In this document: piece after piece, positions 10,632-21,327 of the stretch | Layout: each line of letters opens with the position of its first letter | Numbering within the stretch: the stretch's first letter is position 1 | NCBI GenBank assembly: GCA_907165275.2 | Contig: OU015672.1 | Location: 1,036,501-1,100,500 of the forward strand | DNA length: 64,000 nt | Direction: 5' to 3' | Origin: Zygaena filipendulae | Lineage: Eukaryota; Arthropoda; Insecta; Lepidoptera; Zygaenidae | Notes under the pieces: generated by a model | Databases searched by the model: none | The model's input: only the letters and a program-made list of their open reading frames with translations | Told to the model about the DNA's origin: nothing | Position numbers and translations under genes: made by a program

Positions 10632-11023
10632 TATAGTACATTGTTATCCTAGGAGTGAAAGACTTATTTAGCCCCGAGACGGGGTTTGGCGCCCGAGCGT
10701 AGCGAGGGCGCCAATAGATCGAGGGACTAAATAAGTCTTTCTCCCGAGGATAACACTGTGCTTTTCATTACGAATGCAAGGAAAGTCAAAATAAAAATAG
10801 GAATTAGCTAAAGAAAAAAATGAGTAAATTTTATTTTACATAAATCAACCATTAGGTGTGCTACTGGCCAGTAAGTATGCCCCCTATGACATAAAAAAAA
10901 ACTTGAGTTTCTGCAGTATCCAGCTGTCAGTTGAAAGCGATTCTCCCTAGGGCTGAAAAGTGTTACTTTCAACCCGCTTCTAAGGGAACTTCAGATCTAC
11001 TTTCCGAGTATGAGTAATGAAAT
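10632..11023 (+). mobile_element. GGCGCC-core element, short form (copy 1)
   Basis: Starts ATAGTACATTGTTATCC. Hairpin core 10663-10735 (TTGGCGCCC / GGGCGCCAA inside CTTATTTAG / CTAAATAAG) and end CAACCCGCTTCTAAGG..GAGTAATGAAA. It joins the next copy head to tail. Confidence 0.6.
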
Positions 11024-12093
11024 AGTACATTGTTATCCTAGGGGTGAAAGTAACTTATTTAGTCTCGAGACGGGGTTTGGCGCCCGAGCGTAGCGAGGGC
11101 GCCAATAGATCGAGGGACTAAATAAGTCTTTCTCCCGAGGGTAACACTGTGCTTTTCATTACAAATGCAAGGAAAGTCAAAATAAAAATAGGAATTAGCT
11201 AAAGAAAAAATGAGTGAAGATCGGATAGTCGCTTGACACTTTCCCACCTATTTCTTTTTCTTTGGCCGGCTAGCTATTCAGCCAGTATTTTTTATTTACA
11301 TTGTGGCGAAGTTTACGTTTACCCCTCTCGGGAAAGGCAGAAGGAAACTTAGTCCATATAGCCAATTCATTAATATTTTTCTTCTTCTGAAGTTATTTAC
11401 ATCGAAATGCAGTGGTGAGATGCATTTCGATGCTTTATCAGAACTTTTGGCAATAAATCTTCACAGTTGAACCTTAATAGGACGCTCTGTGGGAAATTGT
11501 ATATTAAAACGAAAACCTCCCGATGAACGCCCTATTTCATCTTATTTCACTGTTTCCGCACATTATTCATCACTAATGGATCACTATTATGCAAAATCCA
11601 CCATATTCATACAATATTAATCACGATAAACTAATTTGCAAAACAAAGAAATAAAACTGACGTCCACTCTGCTAGAAATCCCGCCAAAAGTCCTACATTG
11701 TGGCGACCTAAATTATAATAAAGGCATCTAAAAAAAATATTTTCTTTAATTATTAAGTATTAATTAAAGAAAATAAAAAAATATAAATAGGAATTAGCTT
11801 AAGAAAAAGTGAGTGAATTTTATTTTAATTAATACCTACTTAAACTTTACGTTATTTCAATTTTACATCGCGCTGGCTGTATAGAAAGTTGAAACATGGT
11901 TCAATAGAAATGTGAAAATAGACCTAGTTTTTTTTTTAATAATTTGACAGTTGTCAGTTGAAAGCGATTCTCCCTAGGGCTGAAAAGGGTTACTTTCAAC
12001 CCGCTTCTCAGGCAACTTCAGACCTACTTTCCGAGTATGAGTAATGAAAAATGTTTTTTTCTTTCACCCCTAGAATAACAATGTACTATTTCA
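11021..12093 (+). mobile_element. GGCGCC-core element, long form with an insertion (copy 2)
   Basis: Core at 11054-11126 in the same orientation as copy 1. About 410 bp (11287-11700) interrupt the conserved TACATTGTGGCGACCTAAA. After the usual right end, CTTTCACCCCTAGAATAAC..ACTATT at 12059-12093 inverts the left end, so complete elements have terminal inverted repeats. Confidence 0.6.
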
Positions 12094-12182
12094 CATCATT
12101 GTTTGATGTTGCTTTTAATTTCAGTAGCTTTATATGCCCGATGCCCGACTCAGCACAGTGCATTTCAAATGTTAGTAGTTGC

Positions 12183-12350
12183 TCGCCGGCCGCGGTTGCA
12201 ACTTCGTTAATTCCGGAGTTCCTGGGGGAATTCCGGGATAGAAAGTATCCCATGTTTTCATCTGTAACCCTGACAACGTGTATGCAAACATAAACGATGA
12301 CCAGTTGAGTAGTTTTGACGTGAAAGAGTAACAAACAAGTAAATTCACAT
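12183..12350 (-). mobile_element. decayed Helitron-like copy
   Basis: GCGGTTGCAACTTCGTTAATT, TTCCGGGATAGAAAGTATCC and GTGAAAGAGTAACAAAC; CTAG not preserved. Confidence 0.55.
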
Positions 12351-12644
12351 GAGCTGGATTAGATTTTGGTCAAAGAAATTATAAAATTAACGATCGCACC
12401 GACACCTTTAGCTATCGTCAAAAAGAGCATTAATGAATTTTTGTTTTAATTTGTTTGTTTTGACTGAACATTTTAATGAACAAACCAACAAATCGTAAAT
12501 ATTACTCTGTTCTCGCTTAAATTTTGATTGGATACCAACCAGTTTGTGTGAATTCTAATCAACAGGTTTCTCGTACAGATCGATGACCCTATCAAAACTG
12601 GAGGTCGAATTTCATATCAAACTCTTTCGAAATATTTAGCTGCA

Positions 12645-12824
12645 ATCCTTTACAATAATTATAAAGGCGAACGTAAGTTTGTTGAGCTTTCACGCTTTAG
12701 CTACTCATAAACTTTTGGATACACGTTTTCAGGGGTATAGAGTAGGATACAAGGTACTTTTTATCCTGGAATTCCTGCGGGATATTACGAAATTAACGTG
12801 AGTGAAACTGCAAGGAATAGCTAG
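12645..12824 (+). mobile_element. Helitron-like element
   Basis: 180 bp, TCCTTTACAATAATTATAAA to GTGAAACTGCAAGGAATAG-CTAG; the hairpin stem has mutations on both sides. Confidence 0.68.
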
Positions 12825-14964
12825 TCTCTAAAAATTTAATGCCGTGTATTAGTTTAGTTAGTTTGTTAAGCGACTTACAAAAAGGAGGAGGTTTCATGTT
12901 CGATTGTACGTATTTTTTTTTTGTGTTCATAGTTGTCACTTGTCAGGTCACCCGCGTGAGTTTCGGATCGCGGGCACAAATAACCAAAGAGACGGTTGTT
13001 GACGAGTGAAAGCCGTACCGAAAACACGCGTGTCACGTTGTCTTCGTTATTTCAGTCACTTTTCAGCATCTATTTTGGACCCTGAGCAGGAAACTGGCTT
13101 TCAAGAGAACCATGTTTTAAATTGGGAAACAATCTAACATTGTCATTGGCGTTTCGCCATAATTGAAGAAGTAGATGAAGAGATTTTTATTATTAAGAAA
13201 CATTGTCATTGGCAAATTATAATTATAGACGCCATTATTAAAGAAGAAGAAGAAGAACCAAAGAGACGAATATCAGTTCCTTACATGATAACATAGCCTC
13301 GGTAGACATGTTTAGCATAGAACCATCCGGTAAAGATAGATTTTAATTATTATCATTCAACGGGAAAGGGACCGAGCGAGACGTACTATGGTTTAGTTCA
13401 AAACAATTGGTCGTAACTCGTAAAATCGAAACAAACATTGTAAAACCTTAGAGAAAGTGTGTTCCCATGCTAAGTCGGCGTTAAGGTGCGAAGGTTGTAC
13501 AGAGTGCACAAAATAGTCGACGCATTAGCTTCAGCTTTTTATTTCTTTATTTATTTGGGAAACAAACGGTACAACATAAGTAAAAATATAACTTTAGTCT
13601 TTAGTCTGTTTCCTTGACAAGTCTTTCAAATAGTCAGTTAGGTAATGCTGAACTCGTTTTATGTCCTAATTCGTCTTTTTTCAGATTCATCCCAAAATCT
13701 AAATCAATTTAACACAAAAACTAGTAACTAGGTACACAAAATTTATATTAAAACTGTGGTGACATCGTGCAAAATAGGTGATTAGTTAGTGTACTCTAAC
13801 TAGGTACTTAATTTTAAGTAAAGATTTTTAAAACCAAATTGTCGCCAAATTGCCAATAGACTATAATACATGGTTAGGTCGAGGTAACAAACCGTAGCGG
13901 ATACAATATAGAAGCACTAGAAAAACCTATCATTACCAAATGTTAAAAAAATGTTAAAATAAAATATAATTTTAATAGTTCTTTGTAAAGGAATATTTAA
14001 AAAATAAAAGGAAATATTCCATTATAAGTTTATACCCAAATCATGTAAAACTAAAAGTACAACGATTACCTACATATAACTTTATTGTATAAAATTTTTG
14101 AAGCTTATACAGTATAGGTACAATGCCCTCTTCATCTAGCGTGGGCGTCTAAAATTACCATGGTATTTTATTATAGGCCAAAGCTGGACTTGTCATATAT
14201 GTATTATACTTTCATTTGGATAAGTACCGGTGGAGATTTTTGGAATTTTCTTCTTTTTGATAAGATTATATTATAAGCTCCACTTGTAACTGACAATGTA
14301 ATAAAATATTGGATGTCAATTTCACCCATGGCGTTGATCTGATGATGGAGCCGGGAGATGACCATGGAAACTTTTTAATTAAACGACACAACTCCATCGA
14401 AGTGGGGGCTCGATTGATTGGTTTTGAAAAGGACTCGATGATTCAATCATGATGATCATTCAATTCGATGATTCAAGGTCCTATAGGCTAGATCATTGCT
14501 TTTGAGTTCAGTTTACTCTTAAAGCGTGTTTATTTATTTTTTTTTCATTGCGGAACCCTTCACTGTGCATGGTTCTACACGCACTTCACAGTTTGTTTTC
14601 AATATGCCTTTTTTGTCAAAACCAGCCCAGCACGAGCACCTATAAAAGATGTCTTTTTACCGCAAACGGACGAACGGTACACAAACGCATAATGGACAAT
14701 CAAACAAAGAAATAACTATTTAGCTCTGTATGTAGTACTTGCCGAAGGTGCAACCATGTAGTGCTAGTAAAGAACACATCCGCCATTTTGGTTTCCTAAC
14801 AACTATCTCCGAGTAGGCAGCTAGTAGGTTCTAGCTGCTAGCAACATTTCTCGCATATTCTACGCAATTGCGGTTTCGCAGTTGAAGGAATGCGACACAA
14901 GTGCATTTTAAGGCCCGGAGGGCAGGGAAACTCCTCCTCTATAAACATCATAATCTATATATAA
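12825..14964. other. longest repeat-poor stretch of the left half
   Basis: A fragment of the AACCGACTTCC family (AAAAAGGAGGAGGTTTCATG) is at 12880-12905 and an RTE-like remnant (GATGATGGAGCCGGGAGATG) at about 14340, similar to 47508. Otherwise AT-rich DNA without recognisable exons; likely intron or intergenic. Confidence 0.45.
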
Positions 14965-15167
14965 TCCTACTAATACCTATTATAAATGTGAAAGTGTGGA
15001 TGTTTGGATGTTTGTTACTCAATCGCGCAAAAACGGCTGAACGGATTTAGATGAAATTTGGCATGTACGTTGTCAGGGGTATAGAAAAGGACATAGATTA
15101 CTTTTTATCCCGGAATTCTCGCGGGAACTCCGAAATTATCGCGGGTGAAACCGCGCGGGACAGCTTG
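14965..15167 (+). mobile_element. Helitron-like element with CTTG end
   Basis: 203 bp, TCCTACTAATACCTATTATA to CGCGGGTGAAACCGCG-CGGGACAG-CTTG. Among the best-preserved copies. Confidence 0.76.
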
Positions 15168-15177
15168 TAATATATTA

Positions 15178-15439
15178 TATAAAAATGAATCCCTATTTCC
15201 TTTCGTCAGGGCATCACACGTGAACGCTAATTCTATTTTGTTGTATTTTTTATTGTAAGGAGAAGAAGAATATGAAAGAAGTTTGGGAGTTTACGCGGGT
15301 GAATCTCCGAAACGGTTGGACCGATTTTGACCGGACTTTCACTGCTGATAACTGATGTCATCAGGAGTAAATTAGGCTACTTTAGAGTTCCAGAGGGAAT
15401 TTCGAAACTCACGCGGTTGAAACCGCGGGCCATAACTGG
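15178..15439 (+). mobile_element. Helitron-like element, second subfamily
   Basis: AAATGAATCCCTATTTCC start, GGGCATCACACGTGAACG, end CGCGGTTGAAACCGCGGGCC then CTGG in place of CTAG. It begins about 10 bp after the preceding element. Confidence 0.65.
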
Positions 15440-15540
15440 TGTTCTATACCTAAATCTGTCTGTAGTTGCATGAAAGGGAAATTAAATTTTCACAGAAGAT
15501 GTATTTCTGTTGCCACTATATAACCAAAAATACTAAAAAA

Positions 15541-15812
15541 CAGAATAACTAAAAAAATTAAGCGGGCTCCCATACAAGAAACGTATTTTTTTGCTCGTTT
15601 TTGCTCTATATTGATAACGGCAACAGGTAGATGCTTGAAATATTCACATAATATTTAGTTATATATTCGCTTTAAAAATAAATAATTAATTTAAATTTAA
15701 CGAATATTTAAAGGCGGCGCCCATACAACAGACATGTTCTTTTTGTCGTTTTTATAGATACCCAATGGTAAGGAACCCTCCGTGCGCGAGTCCGACTTGG
15801 CCGGTTTTTTTA
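15541..15812 (+). repeat. common moth interspersed repeat
   Basis: Ends GTGCGCGAGTCCGACTTGGC CGG plus a T run, a 3' end seen across Lepidoptera and again at 43684-43730 (GGTGCGCGAATCCGTCTCGC). Probably a non-LTR element tail. Confidence 0.5.
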
Positions 15813-16029
15813 AAATCCCATTTCCGTAGATCGGTTTCATCACCGCTCACACTAATCGTAAAAGTTAGTTAACATTTAACTATTGCGTGTAGAAACGGTC
15901 TCCTTGTAAGCGACTCGTTTCGTTGACAGAGTGGTTCGGCCTTATACGGAACCCGGCTATTTACCAAATATGCGCTCGTTGCGATCCGCGCAGTGCGCGT
16001 CAATTCTACTAACGTGGAATTTAGATTAA

Positions 16030-16308
16030 ATAAAATTGTAACAAAAAATGAAAACCGACCTCAAAACACAAAAATGCACTACACTAGTTAAAAATGTTAA
16101 AAATAATCTACGTAATGTGATCATTTCGAAGTCGGTGTCAAGCCCGCTCGTGTCTCAATGTGGTGACTGGTGGGATAGTCTATCTACCTATTTCCTATTT
16201 GGCTTGGCACCGACTTCGAAACGATCAGTAGGTAGCATATACGTAGGTTATTTTTAACTTTTTTAGTGTAGTGCATTTTGTGCTTTGAAGTCGGTTCTAA
16301 TTTTTTGT
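16030..16308. mobile_element. hairpin part of an AACCGACTTCC element
   Basis: Palindrome: AAAACCGACCTCAAAACAC at one side, GTGCTTTGAAGTCGGTTCT at the other, inner arms TTCGAAGTCGGTGTCAAGCC / GGCTTGGCACCGACTTCGAA. Followed by body sequence up to about 16440 like the copies at 18.3 and 24.6 kb. Confidence 0.6.
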
Positions 16309-16778
16309 TAAAATTTTATTTATTTTTCGCTTTTAAGTGAGCTGGTTTATAATATACATATAAAGTGAAAATTCACCTACCCAAATCGCTATAGATGTGT
16401 CTGTAATATTTGAAGAGTTTCCTTGATTTTTCCATGATCATAATCAGTTTATGATGTGGCCCTGGCTGAACATTGAAATGGTCGGCCAGTGATCATGATT
16501 GGATCATGAATTTATCAACTCTTAGGTGAGGCCACGACATAATTATGGATATTTTAGAAGGTATGCGAGTGTGCAAGTTTCGATATGCGGGGAGAGCCTT
16601 ATCGAGGCATGAATCTCGACTTCGCGAGTGGAATTGCGTCTCTGCGCGCGCGCACGCCGTGTTGCGACAGGTTTAGCTTTGACAAACTAATCGTTGAATA
16701 GGTAGATACATACATACGTACCTAGAGCGTGCCTCTTAACTCTACACAGGTACTTACTGTACCTATTTTTATTGAAAA

Positions 16779-17090
16779 CTAGCTGTGCCCCACGGTTTCA
16801 CCCGAGTGAGTTTCGGGATTCCCGCAGGAACTCCAACTCAGTCTAACTTACTCCTTATAACAAAAGCTAATTAGTAGTGAAAGTCCCGTCAATATCAGTC
16901 CAACCGTTTCGGAGATTCACCCGCGTGAGTTTCGGAATTCCCGCAGGAACTCCAAACTTCTTTTATATAAAACCTTGTCCTGATAATAACGAACACAAAA
17001 AAAAACACACAATTATCCATTTTGGTGCAGTCGTTTGGAAGTTATACGCTTAGCAACACATTTGGCGACTCATTTTTATTATACATATAG
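16779..17090 (-). mobile_element. Helitron-like element, second subfamily
   Basis: CTAG at 16779-16782 and the paired GTTTCACCCGAGTGAGTTTC / GATTCACCCGCGTGAGTTTC blocks. It ends one base before the next copy. Confidence 0.68.
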
Positions 17091-17091
17091 A

Positions 17092-17342
17092 CTAGCTGTG
17101 CTCCGCGATTTCACCTGCGTGAGTTTCGGAACTCCCGCGGAAACTCCAGAGTTGCCTAATTTACTTCTTATAACATCAGCTAATTAACGGTGAAAGCCCC
17201 GTCAAAATCGCTCCAACCGTTTCGCAGATTCACCTGCTCGAGGTTCGGAATTCCCGCAGGAACTCCAAATTTATTGCATATTCTTCTTCTCGTAACAAGA
17301 ACGAACCCAACAAAAAAGAATTAAGTTTTTTATATTATTAGA
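17092..17342 (-). mobile_element. Helitron-like element, adjacent second copy
   Basis: CTAG at 17092-17095, same direction and subfamily as the copy at 16779, abutting it directly; truncated at its far end. Confidence 0.65.
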
Positions 17343-17648
17343 TATTATATTAAAAAAAACCCGCCGGGTTTTTAATAGGTATATCAAATATGTCCATTGT
17401 TTAAAATGAAGCCCTGTTTTCTGTGTCTATGGTCGATTGTATCAATCACATCATTCGTATCATCGAGTATAACTAGTGTTGGATTTCATTCATAAACTAC
17501 AAACAATGGGTTTCAAGTGCAAAATTCTCGGTACAAGCAACGTCGTTGCATGTACACTGTATCTACACCAAGTTACTAACAGTTGTTTGTTCATCTGTGC
17601 ATGTGTGTAGTTCTGTCAACAATGGGCATGTTGACTAATTTTTATTTT

Positions 17649-17911
17649 TTAGTCCGTCTTGTAGATTATTAAAAAATATTGGACACGTATTTTTTCTTTT
17701 TTTACGTAATCAAAAAATTAACGGCGATATATTGAGTTGAAATTTCGCGTGACGTCACTATTCTGACAGTTTGTATGGCGGTTTTGCGGTTAGTGACGTC
17801 ACGACCTCCTCATCCTAAACTTTAATGCGCTTTATCTCTGTATATTTTAATTTATTTAAAAAAGCAAAAATTCATGTCTATTGTTTTTTTATTTTCTAAC
17901 TGACGGACTAA
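17649..17911 (+). mobile_element. CRE-carrying MITE, copy 2
   Basis: 263 bp, TTAGTCCGTC to GACGGACTAA. TGACGTCA at 17750-17757 and 17794-17801. Same length and outer sequence (ATGGGCATGTTGACTAA) as copy 1. Confidence 0.75.
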
Positions 17912-17955
17912 TTAGAATTGGGTATTCTCCAAGGTTTTGAATATCAAAATTCTAA

Positions 17956-18220
17956 TTAGTCCGTCAGTTAGAAAATAAAAAAATAATAGACAAGTATTTT
18001 TTGCTTTTTCAATTTAATGAAAATGAACATAGATAAAGCGCATTAAAGTTTAGGGTGGGGGGCTCGTGACGTCAATATTCATTATAAGCGCCATACAAAC
18101 CGCATTGAATTGTGACGTCACGCGAAATTTCAACTCAATGTATCTCTGTTATTTTTTGAGTACGTAAAAAAAGAAAAAATACGTGTCCAATATTTTTTAC
18201 TAATCTACACGACGGACAAA
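17956..18220 (-). mobile_element. CRE-carrying MITE, copy 3, inverted
   Basis: Faces copy 2 across a 44-bp spacer, making a palindrome of about 570 bp. It has TGACGTCA at both expected places; the right terminus is mutated to GACGGACAAA. Confidence 0.72.
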
Positions 18221-19652
18221 AAAAAAATTTTTTGTCAAGTAGCCACCCTAAACTTTAATGCGCTTTATCTATGTGCATTTTCATTAAATTGAAAAAGCAA
18301 AAACCGACTTCCAAAAACACAAATCTAAAAAAGCTAAAAGAAATAGCTAAAAATAACAAAATACCGATTTAATCCAAAAGACGAAAACACACGTAATATT
18401 ATTATTGGTTAGTGCTACCACTGATCGGTTTGAATTCGGTGACAAGCCCGCTGGTGTCTGCCCACTTGAGTTGTTTTGCTCACGAAGAGCTGGTGGCAGG
18501 AGTCGACTTAGCCCATCTACCCCCTCCATATTTGGCTTGTCACCGACTTCATACCGATAAGTGGTAGCACAAACCAATCATAATATTACGAGTGTTTTCG
18601 TCTTTTGGATTAAATCGGTATTTTGTTATTTTTAGCTATTTCTTTTAGCTTTTTTAGATTTGTGTTTTTGGAAGTCGGTTTTAATTTTTTTGTTAAAAAT
18701 TTGTTTATTTCTTGCTTTTTAGTGAGTCGGTTTGTAATTTATCTAAGTTACAATAGCCTACTGTCAACTGCTCATAACCTTTTACAAAATATTGCTTTTC
18801 CCGATGCAGGGACGTTAATTTTTGAGGAGTTCTGCTGGTACACCACCATCAGTTCCACTTCACCATATACATTGTGATGAACATAAATTGTTTAGAAACC
18901 ACATTTAAGTTAAAGAATCGGAATCTGTGAAATACCTATTATTTAGTAGTTCCGATGACCATCTGCGGTCTTCATCATCAGTTCCACTTCTTCAAATTTT
19001 ACTTTCCAAAAGCAAATGAACGATTTACTATAAAAAATACCCAAATCGCCATAGGTGTGCCTATAAATTTTGAAGAGTTCCCTCGATTTCTCCAAGATCC
19101 CACCATCAGATCCTGACTTGGTGACAATGTGACCAATTCGGAAGTATCCCCTTTCAAACAAAAAAACAATTTTCCAAATCGCTCTAACTAGAACCCCTGA
19201 AATACGTATTATTGTTAAGTAGTTCCGATGACCATCTGTGGTCTTCATCATCAATTCCACTTCTTCAAATTTTGCTTTTCAAAAGCAAATGAACGATTTA
19301 CTATAAAAAATACCCAAATCGCTATAGGTGTGCCTATAATTTTTGAAGAGTTCCCTCGATTTCTCCAAGATCCCATCATCAGATCCCGACTTGGTGGCAA
19401 TGGGACCTAATTGGGAGTATACCCTTTCAAACAAAAAAAGAATTTTTGAAATCGGTCCAACCGTTTTCGAGTAATCGGTGAACATACATAAAAAAAAAAA
19501 AAAAAAAAAAACATACATACAATCGAACATAGAACCTCCTCCTTTTTGGAAGTCGGTTAAAAAATACGTGTCTATTATTTTTTTATTTTCTAACTGACGG
19601 ACTAATTAGAATTTTGATATTCATACCTTGGAGAATACCCAATTTCAAGTGT
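18221..19652 (+). mobile_element. CRE-carrying MITE, copy 4, split by another element
   Basis: The right-hand part of the MITE is present as CCACCCTAAACTTTAATGCG..AAAAAGCAAAA up to 18302 and resumes at 19561 with AAAATACGTGTCTATT..GACGGACTAATTAG. The 1.25 kb between is a complete inserted element. Confidence 0.65.
18303..19560 (-). mobile_element. AACCGACTTCC element, complete (copy A)
   Basis: Bounded by inverted ACCGACTTCCAAAAA / TTTTTGGAAGTCGGT inside an interrupted MITE, which fixes its ends. From the left: hairpin domain 18303-18697, unique part to about 18940, then two diverged tandem units of about 250 bp (18945-19200, 19200-19450), an A21 run and the GGAGGAGG end. No coding capacity. 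Confidence 0.62.
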
Positions 19653-20030
19653 AGTGGAAACAACTGCTATGTACTCTCTGACTGAGTACCTACATAGTGA
19701 TTGCTTTTTGTGCTTCAAATTACAACGTTTTTTTTTAATAAAACTAACACTATTTGTAATAACTGGACATAGATAAGCAATAGTGTGTTAACCCACACTG
19801 TAGAAATTTTGAGTAAATCGTGTTTTAAAAGTAGGAGCGCTATTTTATGTCAACATTTTTTATGTTCAATATTTAGTTACATATTTAAGCAATGTAATAA
19901 GGCAAACACACAATTAAAAAACGTTCCCTAACTCTCAATAAATCGTTCTGAATCAATAACTTCATTTTGTGGGTTAACATGTTATTGCTTATCTGTGTCT
20001 AACTATGGTTAGGTGTGTTAAAGAGAGTAA
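19653..20030. other. AT-rich stretch before the candidate exon
   Basis: No repeat family or exon recognised; would be the start of the intron following the candidate exon at 20037-20150. Confidence 0.4.
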
Positions 20031-20036
20031 ACTCAC

Positions 20037-20150
20037 GCGTATAAACGGGTTCTTTTTCGGCAAATCCCCGTCGATCTCGTCCCTCGCCTCATCGTCCTCC
20101 GCCGAGTTCACTCGCACGCACGTCTTGTGCATCGTATGGTATTCACCCAT
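20037..20150 (-). CDS. candidate first coding exon (38 codons, phase 0 donor)
   Basis: Starts ATG in good context (acgaatATGG) with an in-frame TAA 12 bases upstream, reads MGEYHTMHKTCVRVNSAEDD then EARDEIDGDLPKKNPFIR and ends exactly at CGC/GTGAGT. It has coding-like codon use and is GC-rich in AT-rich DNA, with an acidic central part. No further exon in phase 0 was found at lower coordinates, so the next exon may be distant or outside the window. Function not recognised. Confidence 0.5.
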
Positions 20151-20673
20151 ATTCGTAACACATTATACGAAAACACCACTATATAACTCAAAAACTATAT
20201 GCCCTTTTTCACTTTTTATTCTCACCCTCTGGAGCACAATTCCTTGGGCTTCATAAATAAAAAAAACTAAGTTTAAAATTCAAAATTAGTGTCCACTTTT
20301 TATTCAAATTTAACAATTCAAAATTCGAACTTAACGCAACGAAACACTGCACAGATAAAAAAAAATTGATGTATTGGTTTTTTTTTTTTTTCAGCACAAG
20401 TGTGAGGACACAGTATCCACGGAAATCTCCGATGATCTGCAAAGAAAGCGAGAGCGATGGTTAATTCATGGATTACGACATATTAAACAATGACTAAATA
20501 CTTAGTACAATATTGACGTCATGCTTAGCTGTTGGGTAGGTACTCTTCGTTTATGATTTGTATCTTTGTGTTTACATTTTGATAATAAATATGTAGTTAA
20601 ATAAATGACTGCGGTGTCTGCGATAATAATAATACGGTTTTAAACTACGCATGCTTTTGTACTAAGTAATACC

Positions 20674-20699
20674 ACAGATAATATAATACTATACTGTAG
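20674..20699 (+). repeat. 21-26-bp recurrent motif, copy 2
   Basis: ACAGATAATATAATACTATA followed by CTGTAG, between two TACC tetramers. Not inside a recognised element. Confidence 0.5.
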
Positions 20700-20904
20700 T
20701 ACCTTCAACAGGAAAATGGTTTTGAATCACCATTCAAAACTTTAAACTAAAGCACTGAGGTATAGAACCACATAATATTATATAAAAAAAAAATTAAAAA
20801 CGTACCTACATACAAGCAAACAAATGTAAACCGTTTTGTTGTTATAGCCGCTTATATCTAACTTAAATAGTGAATCATTTGTTTAAAAAGTATCTATATT
20901 ATTA

Positions 20905-21110
20905 CTAGCTGTGCCCCGCGGTTTCACCCGCGGTAATTTCGAAGTTCCCGCAGGAATTCCGGGTTAAAAAGTAAGTACCCTATGTCTTTCTCTGTACTCC
21001 CGACAACGTGTATACAAAAATTTCGTAGTGATCGATAGAGCCGTTAAGCCGGGAAAGCGTAACAAACAATAAAACACACAAACAAACTCACTTTGGATTT
21101 GTAATATCAA
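20905..21110 (-). mobile_element. Helitron-like element
   Basis: CTAG at 20905-20908 and GCGGTTTCACCCGCGG hairpin intact. The 5' side decays at TTTGTAATATCAATTGGGA. Confidence 0.7.
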
Positions 21111-21265
21111 TTGGGATGTCTACGTCACTCCCGTACATGGCAACTTCCTATCCGTGAGGCTGAAGCCACCCTACGAAGAGCTTCGCTAATTGCTAAGAGC
21201 CAAGAAACTCGCCGAGTGGCTATAATCCTAATGGAGTACCTACCTACATATTGCATACTATCGCA

Positions 21266-21327
21266 GCTGGCCACACTATCAAGTAGCTACGCACCTACGT
21301 AGGGGCGTCGCTTGCAGTGTGGCCAGC
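21266..21327. repeat. 62-bp hairpin with 12-bp perfect arms
   Basis: GCTGGCCACACT at 21266-21277 and AGTGTGGCCAGC at 21316-21327. Could be a MITE remnant. Confidence 0.5.

Noticed and set aside
18943..19530. Frames of 83-105 codons with repeated YRHTYGDLGIFYSKSF
   Set aside because: Tandem internal units of the same mobile element; repeated at 24.7-25.2 kb; stops and frameshifts differ between copies.
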